Assembly: GCA_003151335.1 (NCBI GenBank)
Contig: PLXE01000104.1
Coordinates: forward strand, 62,001-126,000
Origin: Acidobacteriaceae bacterium
Lineage (GTDB): Bacteria > Acidobacteriota > Terriglobia > Terriglobales > Acidobacteriaceae
Reading direction: 5' to 3'
Length of the DNA stretch: 64,000 bases
Position numbers and translations under genes: made by a program. Positions within the stretch are counted from its first letter, which is position 1. Each line of letters starts with the position of its first letter. This document shows positions 1 to 8,357 of this stretch, piece after piece. Under the pieces are notes generated by a model that made no database searches, was not told the DNA's origin, and saw only the letters and a list, made by a program, of their open reading frames with translations.

Positions 1-889
1 TGCCGAAATCAATCAGTTTGCCCTGGATTCCATACCGCGATGCGCGGAACTTGTTTTCCATGATGAGCGCACGGCCGTAGATGCGATAGCTTTTGTTCGA
101 TGCATGCAACTTGTAGAGCATGGCTATGGTCGCCTGAATCAGCGCCGCGATGGCGAGCGTTTCGTCAAGCCGCATGGGGATATCGCACACCCGCACCTCG
201 AGGGTGTCGAAGAACGGATGCGGGCGGATGTCCCACCAGATTTTCTTGCCGTTATCGATGCAATTGGTCTTGACCAGCAGATCGACGAAGGTCTCGTATT
301 CCGCCCAGTTGGCGAAAACATCGGGAATGTTGGTCCGCGGGAAGCGCTCAAACACTTTGCAGCGGTACGATTTAAACCCGGTATTCATGCCCATCCAGAA
401 GGGCGAATTCGACGACAGCGCCAGAATGTGCGGCAGGAAATAGCGCATGGAATTCATGATGTGGATGGCGGTGTTGCGGTCTTCAATGCCGATGTGGACG
501 TGCAATCCGAAAACCAGATTGGCGCGCGCGATGAGCTGCATGTCCTCGACCACCTGCGCATAGCGCTCGTCAGGATAGATCTCCTGCATCTTCCAGTCGG
601 AAAAGGGATGAGTGCCGGCCGCCGCCAGCAACATGCCCTGCTCACTGGCGAGGGTGATCATTTCGCGGCGGAGCGACTGGATGTTCTCGCGCGCTTCCTT
701 GATGTCCCTGCAAACGCGGGTGCCAACCTCGATCACCGACTGGTGCATCTCGGGCTTGACCGCCTCGTGCAGCGCCAGCTTGGCTTTGGGGAGAATCTCA
801 GAGGCGATGTGCGAGCGCAGATCGCGCGTCTCCGGATCGATCGTCTGATATTCCTCTTCAATGCCGATGCTGAGGCTTGGCCGCTCCAT
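1..889 (-). CDS. Carboxylate-amine ligase, YbdK/GCS2 type (3' end outside window)
   Basis: Enzymes of this glutamate-cysteine-ligase-like family join an amino acid carboxylate to an amine using ATP; the substrate here is unknown. The protein starts MERPSLSIGIEEEYQTID, the typical GCS2 opening with its metal/substrate-binding Glu residues. It reads without a stop to base 1, where the family motif NKFRASRYGIQGKLIDF is visible. About 296 residues are present and the C-terminal part is missing. The start lies 4 bases after the stop of the upstream ATP-grasp gene, and its Shine-Dalgarno AAGGA overlaps that gene's last codons, so the two are almost certainly cotranscribed and coupled. Family assignment is firm; the product is not known. 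Confidence 0.9.
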   Translation of the reverse strand, partial: MERPSLSIGIEEEYQTIDPETRDLRSHIASEILPKAKLALHEAVKPEMHQSVIEVGTRVCRDIKEARENIQSLRREMITLASEQGMLLAAAGTHPFSDWKMQEIYPDERYAQVVEDMQLIARANLVFGLHVHIGIEDRNTAIHIMNSMRYFLPHILALSSNSPFWMGMNTGFKSYRCKVFERFPRTNIPDVFANWAEYETFVDLLVKTNCIDNGKKIWWDIRPHPFFDTLEVRVCDIPMRLDETLAIAALIQATIAMLYKLHASNKSYRIYGRALIMENKFRASRYGIQGKLIDFG

Positions 890-893
890 TGGG

Positions 894-1916
894 TTATTCC
901 TTGCCCGCTCGCTTCGCCGCCTGTTTGGACGCAGGCGACGGTTTCGCAGCCTTCTGCTTGGTTTCGGAACCCACTTGCGCCGCGTGGCCGCTAAGAAACG
1001 CGCTCCAGCGATATTCCGGAGCCAGGCCCGTGTGCTCCCTGGCTTTACGAACCGCCAGTTCTGCCACAGCGTCCACAATCCAGTCGAAGTTTTTCTGGCC
1101 CACCGAGTTTACATCAGCATCGGGGGCGGGGTTCATGAAGTCGATGGCGTAAGGTATGCCGTCCTCGCAGGCGAATTCAACTGTGTTGAGGTCGTAGCCC
1201 AGAGCGCGGCAAAGGATGAGGCAGTCGCGCTCCACCCGCTCCAGCAGCTCCGGATCGGTGGCTGGCGGATTCTTCACATAGCGCTCGTGAAAGGGCGCCG
1301 ATGGATCGTAGTGCATGATGTGCACCTTCTCCTGACCGACCACGTAGCAGCGGAAATACTCCTTGAAGTTCACTCCGCGCTGCAAGGTCATGCACAGGTC
1401 GCGGCTCTGGTCATACGCGTTGAAGAACTCCTCCGGCGAGTTCACCTTGTATACGTCCTTCCAGCCGCCGCCGTCGAAGGGCTTTAGGAACGCGGGAAAT
1501 CCAACGTAGCTGAAGATGCTGTCCCACGGCATGGGATATTGCAGGTTGCGCATGGAGCGCTCGGTGGTACCCGGGGGATGCTGCTTGTGCGGCAGCAGGA
1601 CAGTCTGCGGGATCGCAACGCCCAGCTTGGTTCCCAGCGCGAAGTTGAAGAACTTGTCGTCGGCGCTCCACCAGAATGGGTTGTTGATAACGATGGCGCC
1701 GGAGAGGGCCGCATTCTTGAGGTAGCCGCGATAGAAGGGAATGTCGTGCGAAATGCGGTCCACGATGACGTGGTAGGGAGATGGCTCCGCCATGCGAACT
1801 TCGCCGACGGTGGCGAGTTCAGCCTGGATGTCAGGCTCGTTCATGGAGTTGATCTTGTCCACCAACGCAGGCGGAAAGGTGGTCTCCATGCCAAAAATGA
1901 CTCCGACTTTCTTCAC
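894..1916 (-). CDS. ATP-grasp domain protein
   Basis: ATP-grasp ligases activate a carboxylate as acyl-phosphate and couple it to an amine or thiol. The protein opens KKVGVIFGMETTFPPAL and carries the stretch FLKPFDGGGWKDVYKV expected of the grasp nucleotide-binding lid, plus a late VEFACEDGIPYAIDFMNPAP segment typical of the metal-binding end. The C-terminus is a Lys/Ala-rich basic tail. I chose GTG at 1916 (340 residues) because GGAG lies 5 bases upstream; the open frame continues to 2072, but the extra residues look non-coding. It precedes the carboxylate-amine ligase by 4 bases, so two ligases act in one operon, perhaps building a small peptide-like compound (inference). Confidence 0.82.
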   Translation of the reverse strand: MKKVGVIFGMETTFPPALVDKINSMNEPDIQAELATVGEVRMAEPSPYHVIVDRISHDIPFYRGYLKNAALSGAIVINNPFWWSADDKFFNFALGTKLGVAIPQTVLLPHKQHPPGTTERSMRNLQYPMPWDSIFSYVGFPAFLKPFDGGGWKDVYKVNSPEEFFNAYDQSRDLCMTLQRGVNFKEYFRCYVVGQEKVHIMHYDPSAPFHERYVKNPPATDPELLERVERDCLILCRALGYDLNTVEFACEDGIPYAIDFMNPAPDADVNSVGQKNFDWIVDAVAELAVRKAREHTGLAPEYRWSAFLSGHAAQVGSETKQKAAKPSPASKQAAKRAGKE

Positions 1917-2109
1917 GGCTGCTCCTTCGAGAGCGATACCAATCGCTTTGGCTTGGCTCACAATTGTACGTGGGAAATCCCAGGAAAACAGCGCCGGGGG
2001 CGCTATGGCTCTTCGATTATTGTAGGCGAAAGCGGGGGGAATTTGTAGATGCCATCTCGGAGGCTGGATCACTTGTGAAACGGCCTGTTATCGCCAGTAA
2101 TCGGAAGTC

Positions 2110-2487
2110 TTATGCAAGTTCCACTTGGAGTTGAAGTGAACCCTTGCCGTGCCAGCGGCTTATCTGCACAGGTACGCGCAGCGGATTCACTCCCGGCTTG
2201 TTCACGGTGATTTGAAGGTAGTATGTTTTACGGCCTTTGACGGGAGGTAGGCTGAAGTGTCCCGTCGAATCCGTCTCCGTCCTTCGGAGTTCGGTTTTCC
2301 AATCAGGGCTTAGTTCTACCACCCGTGCCCCCGCTACACGCTCGCCACCCGGATATACAACAACACCACGGATTGCGATCACCTTTTGGAGCGGCAGCTC
2401 CACCGTGGTTTCACTGGCGCTTGCGCATTGTGCCACGAATAGGAGTCCAGCAACGATAATCCACGCGAGTGCAATTGCAGGCTTCAT
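2110..2487 (-). CDS. Small secreted protein with carboxypeptidase-regulatory-like domain
   Basis: The 125-residue product has a clear signal peptide (residues 1-24, hydrophobic core followed by ASA-SE). It then has one beta-sandwich of the carboxypeptidase regulatory-like kind: an IRGVVVYPGGERVAGARV strand pair, a TDSTGHFSLPPV turn and a final YYLQITV strand. Such domains are common in the cell envelope of acidobacteria, often in TonB-dependent receptors; here it stands alone. A GGAG motif precedes the ATG. Nothing in the sequence gives a catalytic role. Confidence 0.75.
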   Translation of the reverse strand: MKPAIALAWIIVAGLLFVAQCASASETTVELPLQKVIAIRGVVVYPGGERVAGARVVELSPDWKTELRRTETDSTGHFSLPPVKGRKTYYLQITVNKPGVNPLRVPVQISRWHGKGSLQLQVELA

Positions 2488-2665
2488 TCTGTTCTCCGCT
2501 CAGGACGCTGCGTAGGTATCATAAATGTTAGCTGGTGCAACATCCCCATTGCACAAGTAACGCTCTCTAAGAATGTGGGGTTTTTAGTGTCGGGGGTTGT
2601 CTTTCGAACAGCCGCGGTTGCCGTTAATGTTTGCGGCAGTCTATGAAGGGAGGTATGTGCGCAGC

Positions 2666-3379
2666 CTACGCCCCGACCAGTTTTTCCAGTACGGCTTTGT
2701 TGCGGACCGTGAGGGTGGATCCCTTCAACACTGCGATCTGGCGCTTGCGGAAGTCCGCCAGCACGCGCGTGACGGTCTCGCGCGAGGTGCCGATAATCTG
2801 CGCGATCTCTTCGTGGGTGAGCGCCAGTTTTACTCGAGGCTCGACTTGTTCGGGACTGGCGGAGGTCCACTCCAGCAGCAGGCGCGCCAGTCGCTCGGGC
2901 GCGGAATGCGACAGGCCCAGGCTGCGAATCTGCTGATAGGCGCTCTGGCAGTCCTTGCTCAGGTGTTGCGCCGCCTTCAGGCAGGCGTCTCCGTGCTTCT
3001 GCAAGAAGCTCAGAAAGTCGTCGCGCTTGACGAAATTCAATTGGCAGGGCTGGCCGGTTTCAGCGGTAATTTCATAAGGCGTTCCGGAGACCGTGGCGTG
3101 CATGCCCAGGACCTCACCCGGCTGGGCGATTTTCAGAATCAGGGTCTTGCCTTCGGCGGAAGTGGTGGAGAGCTTCACCCGGCCTTTGCACAGCATGTAG
3201 ATTCCGCGCGGCGCCTGGCCTTCGACGAACAGCACCGCTCCCGCCGGATAGGAAGCGGTATATTTCATCTTGTCGAATGCTTCTAATGCGCCCTTGGGGA
3301 GAGAACAGAAGAAGCTGTCGCTGCGCAACTTGCAGATGAGGCAATTCTCTACCAGCTCAAAGCCGTAAGGTGAACCCAC
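2666..3379 (-). CDS. Crp/Fnr-family regulator with FNR-like cysteines
   Basis: A transcription factor of 237 residues. It has an N-terminal cyclic-nucleotide-binding-like beta-barrel (about 30-120), a long dimer helix, and a C-terminal winged helix-turn-helix (LTHEEIAQIIGTSRETVTR). Cysteines C13, C16 and C25 plus C112 sit where FNR has its four [4Fe-4S] ligands; the context of C112 (AETGQPCQLNF) matches the FNR Cys122 region. This suggests oxygen or redox sensing rather than cAMP binding (inference). The recognition helix has E-x-x-T-R, not the E-x-x-S-R of E. coli FNR. It is divergent from the OFA transporter, and a 14-bp palindrome of FNR geometry lies 110 bases upstream (3489-3502). Confidence 0.88.
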   Translation of the reverse strand: MGSPYGFELVENCLICKLRSDSFFCSLPKGALEAFDKMKYTASYPAGAVLFVEGQAPRGIYMLCKGRVKLSTTSAEGKTLILKIAQPGEVLGMHATVSGTPYEITAETGQPCQLNFVKRDDFLSFLQKHGDACLKAAQHLSKDCQSAYQQIRSLGLSHSAPERLARLLLEWTSASPEQVEPRVKLALTHEEIAQIIGTSRETVTRVLADFRKRQIAVLKGSTLTVRNKAVLEKLVGA

Positions 3380-3488
3380 GCATTCCTCCGGGTAATACCT
3401 CGTATGGTATCACCTCAGGCAACCCCAAGGTACAAGTACGTCCCGGACGGGCAACCTCCGCCTTGGGACAGGGTCAACCGGGCACCGG

Positions 3489-3502
3489 GTGACCTACGTC
3501 AC
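3489..3502. promoter_or_regulatory. Candidate Crp/Fnr-family operator
   Basis: The palindrome GTGACctacGTCAC has the 5-4-5 layout of FNR-family sites (TTGAT-N4-ATCAA) with changed outer bases. It lies between the regulator gene (start 3379) and the transporter gene, so autoregulation is the simplest reading. No footprint evidence; inference from symmetry and position. Confidence 0.45.
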
Positions 3503-3799
3503 AAGCACCCGTATCCGGTATCACAGACCGCTGGCCCTCCCGCGAAGGAAAATTCCGCCCACAACGGCTCAAACAGGCGGGAGGCGAAAGGTCTCATAAC
3601 TTTACCCTGTCGGGTCCAACCGGCGAACCCACGTTCCCGGTTGGAAGACTGGAATTCTAGTTCCGGTCGGCGACGTCGCACCGTAAGGGCAAGGATCTTG
3701 ACCACTCTCCTCTACCCCAAGTCGCCTCCCGCCGACGGTTTTGCACATCGGCCTGGTTCGCCCAGATCAGGCAGCAGTGGTTAAGCAGCACACAGGTTC

Positions 3800-3856
3800 T
3801 TAGGAGGTCGTGTTGGTGATGGCCAATGAACCCCGGGACAGCCCTTGCATACCCAT
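3800..3856 (-). CDS. Possible 18-residue peptide with ideal ribosome-binding site
   Basis: On the minus strand TAGGAGG is followed after 7 bases by ATG and the frame MGMQGLSRGSLAITNTTS, then TAA. The SD and the stop region lie in the two arms of a 9-bp inverted repeat (3799-3807 and 3864-3872). The other strand therefore also shows a GGAGG followed by a possible 36-residue frame (GTG/ATG near 3817-3820). I do not recognise the peptide; it could be a leader peptide for the divergent regulator, or chance. Confidence 0.3.
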   Translation of the reverse strand: MGMQGLSRGSLAITNTTS

Positions 3857-3951
3857 AGCGTTCCCTCCTAAGTCGTTCAACGCAGCAATTCTATTGCTTA
3901 CTGGTGACCGTAATAGTAACTTTCTTGCTCGGTAGGAAGGGAGAAATTGAA

Positions 3952-5205
3952 ATGGCTTTAGCAACAGCAAACGCTCAGTCGGTTGAGATCGGCAGCACCG
4001 GGTTGAACCGCTGGTGGCGGGTCGTGGGCGGATTGATGATGAACATCGCCCTGGGCACGCTCTATGCCTGGAGCGTCTTCGTGGCACCGCTGGAGAAGGA
4101 GTTTGGATGGAAGCGTGCCCAAACCTCCAATGTATTTACCATCGCGGTGGTGGTGTTCGCCCTCACCTTCATTGTCGCAGGCCGACTGCAGGACAAGTTC
4201 GGCCCCTTCTGGGTATCCCTCACCGGCGGAGTGCTGGTGAGTCTGGGCTTTTTCTTGTGTGCGTTCACCAACAGCCTGATGTACCTGTACATCTGCTTCG
4301 GCGTGATCGGCGGATTAGGCAACGGCTTCGGCTACGCGACCCCCATTCCGGTGATGGCCAAGTGGTTTCCCGACAAGCGCGGGCTGGCCGTGGGACTGGC
4401 GGTCGCCGGATATGGAGCCGGGTCGGCGCTGTTCGGGCCTCTGGCAAATTTGAAGCTCATTCCTGCTTATGGTGTGCACACCACGTTCATGATCTTGGGC
4501 GCAATCTTCCTGGTCATGACCGTGATTGGAGCCTTCCTGCTGAAGAACCCTCCTGCTGGCTACAAACCCGCGGGATGGACCCCTGCGCCGCCCTCAGCTA
4601 AGACAAGTGCGACCACGCAGGAATTTACCCCGAGCGAGGTGTTGCGGACCCCAGCCTTTTATTTCATGTGGATTGCCTATGCGCTGGGAACATCTGCCGG
4701 TTTGATGGTGATCAGCCAGTTGGTACCCTTCGCCAAGAGCGTACACATTTCCAGCGCGGCGCTGGCGACCATGGGACTGGTTGTAGGCGCGGCCGGCAAC
4801 GCCTCCGGACGAATTCTGTCCGGATGGATGTCGGATGCGATGGGCCGGTTGAACGTCTTGCGACTGATGATTGGCATCTCGATGATTTCCATGCCTTTGC
4901 TCTACCTGGCTGGCGGCAACGTGAGTCTCCTGTATGTGATGGTGTTTATCGTGTACTGGTGCTACGGCACGCAGCTGTCGGTGAACGGCTCCGCCACTGC
5001 CGACTTCTGGGGCACCAAGAACGCGGGTATCAACTACGGAATGCTGTTCACGGCCTGGGGCGTGGCCGGAATTATCGGACCTAGAATCGGCGGCGTCCTG
5101 TTCGACAAATATCACAACTATCAGATGGCGTTTTACACGGCTGCAGTTCTGGCAGCGGTGGCGTTAGTTGCTGAGCTGTTGGCTCGCCGTCCCAAGCATG
5201 TATGA
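3952..5205 (+). CDS. MFS transporter, oxalate/formate antiporter (OFA) family
   Basis: A 417-residue inner-membrane carrier with about 12 membrane helices. The opening RWWRVVGGLMMNIALGTLYAWSVF and the GNGFGYATPIPVMAKWFPDKRG loop are typical of the OFA family, whose members exchange or import small carboxylates such as oxalate, formate or lactate. The substrate here cannot be told. I chose ATG 3952, preceded by GGAAGGGAG; the frame is open from 3904 but that start has no SD. It is divergent from an FNR-like regulator, so control by oxygen or redox state is plausible. Two hairpins follow the stop. Confidence 0.85.
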   Translation: MALATANAQSVEIGSTGLNRWWRVVGGLMMNIALGTLYAWSVFVAPLEKEFGWKRAQTSNVFTIAVVVFALTFIVAGRLQDKFGPFWVSLTGGVLVSLGFFLCAFTNSLMYLYICFGVIGGLGNGFGYATPIPVMAKWFPDKRGLAVGLAVAGYGAGSALFGPLANLKLIPAYGVHTTFMILGAIFLVMTVIGAFLLKNPPAGYKPAGWTPAPPSAKTSATTQEFTPSEVLRTPAFYFMWIAYALGTSAGLMVISQLVPFAKSVHISSAALATMGLVVGAAGNASGRILSGWMSDAMGRLNVLRLMIGISMISMPLLYLAGGNVSLLYVMVFIVYWCYGTQLSVNGSATADFWGTKNAGINYGMLFTAWGVAGIIGPRIGGVLFDKYHNYQMAFYTAAVLAAVALVAELLARRPKHV

Positions 5206-5216
5206 AGTAATTGGCG

Positions 5217-5246
5217 TGGCCGGACTGCTGTAACGCCGTCCGGCCA
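5217..5246 (+). terminator. Stem-loop after the OFA transporter gene
   Basis: A perfect 9-bp stem TGGCCGGAC/GTCCGGCCA with a 12-base loop lies 12 bases after the stop at 5205. The following GATTTG is only weakly T-rich. Confidence 0.5.
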
Positions 5247-5297
5247 GATTTGCGATTGGAAGGTTGACGTTAACTGTCCGCGATCCGATGCGGCAAT

Positions 5298-5324
5298 TGG
5301 GGCGCCCTGGGCGCCCCATTATTT
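5298..5324. terminator. GC-rich hairpin between convergent genes
   Basis: TGGGGCGC-cctgg-GCGCCCCA is followed by TTATTT. It sits between two convergent genes (ends 5205 and 5371) and could end transcripts from both sides. Confidence 0.55.
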
Positions 5325-5370
5325 GTGATGAATAGGCGAAGTAGCGGATCGCGCCATCTTCACCCCGCCC

Positions 5371-6363
5371 TCACGCTCCCGTTGGCGGTGCTTCGGGGTC
5401 CGATAGTGGCAGCAGATCCGTTTCAGGAACTGCTGGAGTTTCGATTGCTGCGATCACCGCTTCCGGCTGCGGCATCGTAAAATCCAGCGAATCGGCGGGG
5501 GCCGCCTCGGCATATCGCTGGTACCAGGTCGTCGCGCTGGCGAGCTGCCAGAATCGCGTCACCAATTGTGCCAGCAGAATCAGTTCCAGCAGAACAAATG
5601 TGACCGGCGTAGCGGTCGGCGGCAGATGCGCCCAAATTGCCACCCCAAGGGCCAGCGTCACCCAGGCGAACAGGCCGATGCGAAAGTACATCCAGAACAG
5701 GCCGCCAAGGTCCCCCCAGGTGATTCGGTAGGCTTTCCACAGGTTGCGCCACATGCCGCGTTCGTTCTTGGCCGCGGCTCGCACCTGGGCCACATCGAAC
5801 CACAGCCGTACTGCGAGCGCGAGCAGCAGAAATACGGCCATGCTGGCCCACCAGGAGAAGATGCCAACCTGATCGGCGACCGCCTTATTTCCGAAATAGT
5901 CCGATAGCTTGTCGAGGCCTTGATAAATTGCGCCAACCATGACGAAAGGAATAATCGAAAGCAGCATCAATCGCACCAAACGCCAGAAAAATGCGCCCGA
6001 GGCGGCAAAGAAGTCGCCGGTGGTCAGCCCGCGGTCCTGGCGATAGGTCTCCAGAATTCCGCCGCTGACGAACAGCATGAACAGGAAGAACACGAACGCG
6101 AAGAGATACGAACTGGTGGTGGAGCGCATCAGACTTACGTTCGGCAGCCGTAGCAACTCAAAGAACATTCCTAAATCAAAGCCCCTGCTGAGAGGCTGTC
6201 CGGCCATGCTGTGATGCAACGCGCGACTCAACTGCAGCGCAGCCGGAGCAGTCCCCAGCGCGCCGCAGACGAAGTTCACCACGAACACCCACCACAGAAT
6301 TCCTTGCCGGCGCCAGAGCAGGCTGAACCCGGCAGTCACTATGCCTTTCTCGTCGTCCGCCAT
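5371..6363 (-). CDS. Polytopic membrane protein of unknown function
   Basis: A 330-residue integral membrane protein with about six hydrophobic segments (for example FVVNFVCGALGTAPAAL, YLFAFVFFLFMLFVSGGIL, LMLLSIIPFVMVGAIY) and a soluble, Pro/Glu-rich C-terminal tail. The repeated RLWFDVAQVRAAAKNERGMWRNLWKAY segment between helices suggests a membrane scaffold, but I recognise no family. ATG 6363 has AAAGGAG upstream; the frame upstream of it (to 6591) overlaps the M1 peptidase gene and is rejected. It follows that gene by 11 bases, so they probably share a transcript. Confidence 0.75.
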   Translation of the reverse strand: MADDEKGIVTAGFSLLWRRQGILWWVFVVNFVCGALGTAPAALQLSRALHHSMAGQPLSRGFDLGMFFELLRLPNVSLMRSTTSSYLFAFVFFLFMLFVSGGILETYRQDRGLTTGDFFAASGAFFWRLVRLMLLSIIPFVMVGAIYQGLDKLSDYFGNKAVADQVGIFSWWASMAVFLLLALAVRLWFDVAQVRAAAKNERGMWRNLWKAYRITWGDLGGLFWMYFRIGLFAWVTLALGVAIWAHLPPTATPVTFVLLELILLAQLVTRFWQLASATTWYQRYAEAAPADSLDFTMPQPEAVIAAIETPAVPETDLLPLSDPEAPPTGA

Positions 6364-6374
6364 GGGTTTCTCCT

Positions 6375-8327
6375 TTATGCCAGCCAGCTCAGGAACTGGG
6401 CCAGGAATTGCGTCAGGAACATCCAGTAGGTTGCAATCTTCGCCGTTGCTCCGTGCTGCGACTTGGTGACGTGGCTGTTGTTGAGGTAGTCGCGATCCAG
6501 CGTGACCCGGTAGTGGGGATCGATTTGCACCGATTCCACCTGCGCTTTCTTGCGATACACGTAGCGCACCCACCGGTCCTTCCCGTCCCATCGCTCGCGA
6601 ATGCTCTCGCCGTTGTCGAACTTTACCTTCACCTCAACCGGAAAGATAAACTCTCCTTTGCGATGCAGGATGACTTGCGTCTCGTAAGTGGTCTCGCCTT
6701 TCTTCTCGGTCGCGTTCTGGTCGTACCAGTTGGTCGGAGTGGAATCGGCCCGTTCCACTTCGTAATCGAGCACCTGTGTCCCATAGACAGCCTGGTCCCA
6801 GTACCACTTCAAATCCTGGGCCGCGACTTCGTCCACCGTGCGCATGAAATCTTCCTGCGTGGGATGAGTGAAGCGGTACCGCAGGAAGTACGTGTGCAGG
6901 GCGTTTCTGAGGGTTTGCTCGCCCAGGATCGCTTCCAGCGAAATCAGCATCGTGGCTGTCTTGCCATAGGTGACGCCGCCGTATGCGCCTATGCTGATGT
7001 CGGTATAGCTGGGTCGCGAAAGCGGATCGGTATCGGCCACATCCACGTACTCCAGGCGTTGCAGTTCACGGTCGCCCGCCTGTGCCCCCAGCCAGTTAAT
7101 GACGCTCGCATTCGCTCCGTACATGCTGTCCAGCACTTTCACTTCGGTATAGCTGTTGATCCCTTCATCCAGCCATCCGTTCTCGAATTCGTTGGTTGCC
7201 ACCATTCCGTACCAGTACTGGTGGCCGAATTCATGCTCCGTGACCAAGTCGATCAGGTGAATCCCTTTGGGAATGAACCAACCACTGTCACCTGTAATAA
7301 ATGTGGGGTACTCCATTCCCCCGGCTTCACCGCCTCCATGGGGAGGATCGACCACCGTAAGCTGCGCGTAAGGATACGGGCCGTACCAGTCGTCAAAACG
7401 CTTCATGCTCTCCTTGACGCAAGAGATGTATGGCTGCCACGAACTTTTGTGGCTGTCATAAGTGAGCAGCCGGATTTTCACCGGCCCCACGCTACCGTCG
7501 AAATGATCTTCCACCACTTTAAAGTTGGGATCGGCAGTCCAGGCGAAATCGTGGACGTCTTCGGCGTGAAAGCTCACGGTCTTTGTACCGTTGCCGTTAT
7601 CGGTGTCGCCGGTCTGCACGCCGGTGGCGCCGATGACGTAATTCTTCGGCAGCGTGATCTTCACGTCGAAGGTGCCGAAGTCGGCAAAAAACTCGGTCAG
7701 AGCATGGAACTGATGACAATTCCACGCTCCGTGCCACCACACCCCGACCTTGGGAAACCACTGCCCGGCAAGCAGGAAGGTGCGCTTGTAGCCGGTGCGC
7801 GCGATCACTTCAGGAAAGGTCGCCTTGAACTTGATTTTGAACTGCACATCCGCACCCGGCGCAACTGGGCGCGGCAGCTTCACCTCGAAGACCGTCTTGT
7901 CGTCGGGATTGCCATCGTCCGGGGAGATGAACTTCATCTGCTTTGTCAGGTCTCCCATGCCGACGACCTCGAAGGAGGTTACCTCGTTCGCCCCAGAGTC
8001 CTCAGGTTTCCAGTTATCCAAACTGCTGGTGCGAAAGCTTCCGTCGCGGTGCGCCTCATGTATCCAGGTCGACTTCTGCTGAAAAGCATTGAGATAGAGG
8101 TGAAAGGGAAAGCGATCGAGCGGCTGGCCTGTCAGGTTGCGATAGGTCAGGGTCTCGGTGGCGTCAACGGTGTGCTTCGCGGGATCGTACTTCGCGTCAA
8201 TCTGGTAGGCCACGACGCGCTGCGACAGCGGCCCTGAAACTTTGGGAGCAAAAGGGCTTTGCGCAATTGCCGAAGCGCAGCAAAGCACTCCGGCCGCGAA
8301 AACAAACAGCGCTCGGTGACGTTGCAT
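6375..8327 (-). CDS. Secreted M1-family metallopeptidase
   Basis: A zinc peptidase of 650 residues with a signal peptide (1-23, cleavage after ASAIAQ). The zinc site is H365-E-F-G-H369 with the third ligand E388 in NGWLDEG, and a GGMEY segment (336-340) replaces the GAMEN exopeptidase motif. An N-terminal beta-rich domain (30-270) precedes the thermolysin-like domain. The last 20 residues are hydrophobic (YWMFLTQFLAQFLSWLA) and may anchor the protein. This fits a periplasmic or surface peptidase. It is followed at 11 bases by the unknown membrane protein gene, a possible partner. Confidence 0.88.
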   Translation of the reverse strand: MQRHRALFVFAAGVLCCASAIAQSPFAPKVSGPLSQRVVAYQIDAKYDPAKHTVDATETLTYRNLTGQPLDRFPFHLYLNAFQQKSTWIHEAHRDGSFRTSSLDNWKPEDSGANEVTSFEVVGMGDLTKQMKFISPDDGNPDDKTVFEVKLPRPVAPGADVQFKIKFKATFPEVIARTGYKRTFLLAGQWFPKVGVWWHGAWNCHQFHALTEFFADFGTFDVKITLPKNYVIGATGVQTGDTDNGNGTKTVSFHAEDVHDFAWTADPNFKVVEDHFDGSVGPVKIRLLTYDSHKSSWQPYISCVKESMKRFDDWYGPYPYAQLTVVDPPHGGGEAGGMEYPTFITGDSGWFIPKGIHLIDLVTEHEFGHQYWYGMVATNEFENGWLDEGINSYTEVKVLDSMYGANASVINWLGAQAGDRELQRLEYVDVADTDPLSRPSYTDISIGAYGGVTYGKTATMLISLEAILGEQTLRNALHTYFLRYRFTHPTQEDFMRTVDEVAAQDLKWYWDQAVYGTQVLDYEVERADSTPTNWYDQNATEKKGETTYETQVILHRKGEFIFPVEVKVKFDNGESIRERWDGKDRWVRYVYRKKAQVESVQIDPHYRVTLDRDYLNNSHVTKSQHGATAKIATYWMFLTQFLAQFLSWLA

Positions 8328-8357
8328 CGTTGATCTCCCCGAAATTCCGTGCTGTGA

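Larger units (their letters stand above)
3380..3951. other. Long divergent intergenic region with several RNA-like helices
   Basis: These 572 bases separate the FNR-like regulator and the transporter and hold no convincing long gene. On the + strand I can draw nested helices: 3525-3529 with 3590-3594, enclosing 3536-3543 with 3577-3584 (8 bp); a 9-bp hairpin 3615-3623/3637-3645; a 7-bp helix 3666-3672/3730-3736; and a 9-bp inverted repeat 3799-3807/3864-3872. The region could be a long structured leader of the transporter gene or a separate ncRNA. I could not match it to a riboswitch class that I know. Confidence 0.5.

Noticed and set aside
3505-3800. Known riboswitch or ncRNA class (TPP, Moco, cobalamin, SRP RNA, c-di-GMP)
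   Set aside because: Some words look similar (CCTGATCTGG on the minus strand; CCTCCCG near GAAAGG) but the conserved cores of these RNAs are missing.
6408-8237. 609-residue open frame on the + strand
   Set aside because: It lies fully antisense to the M1 peptidase gene, whose protein has clear motifs. High-GC codon bias opens the shadow frame.
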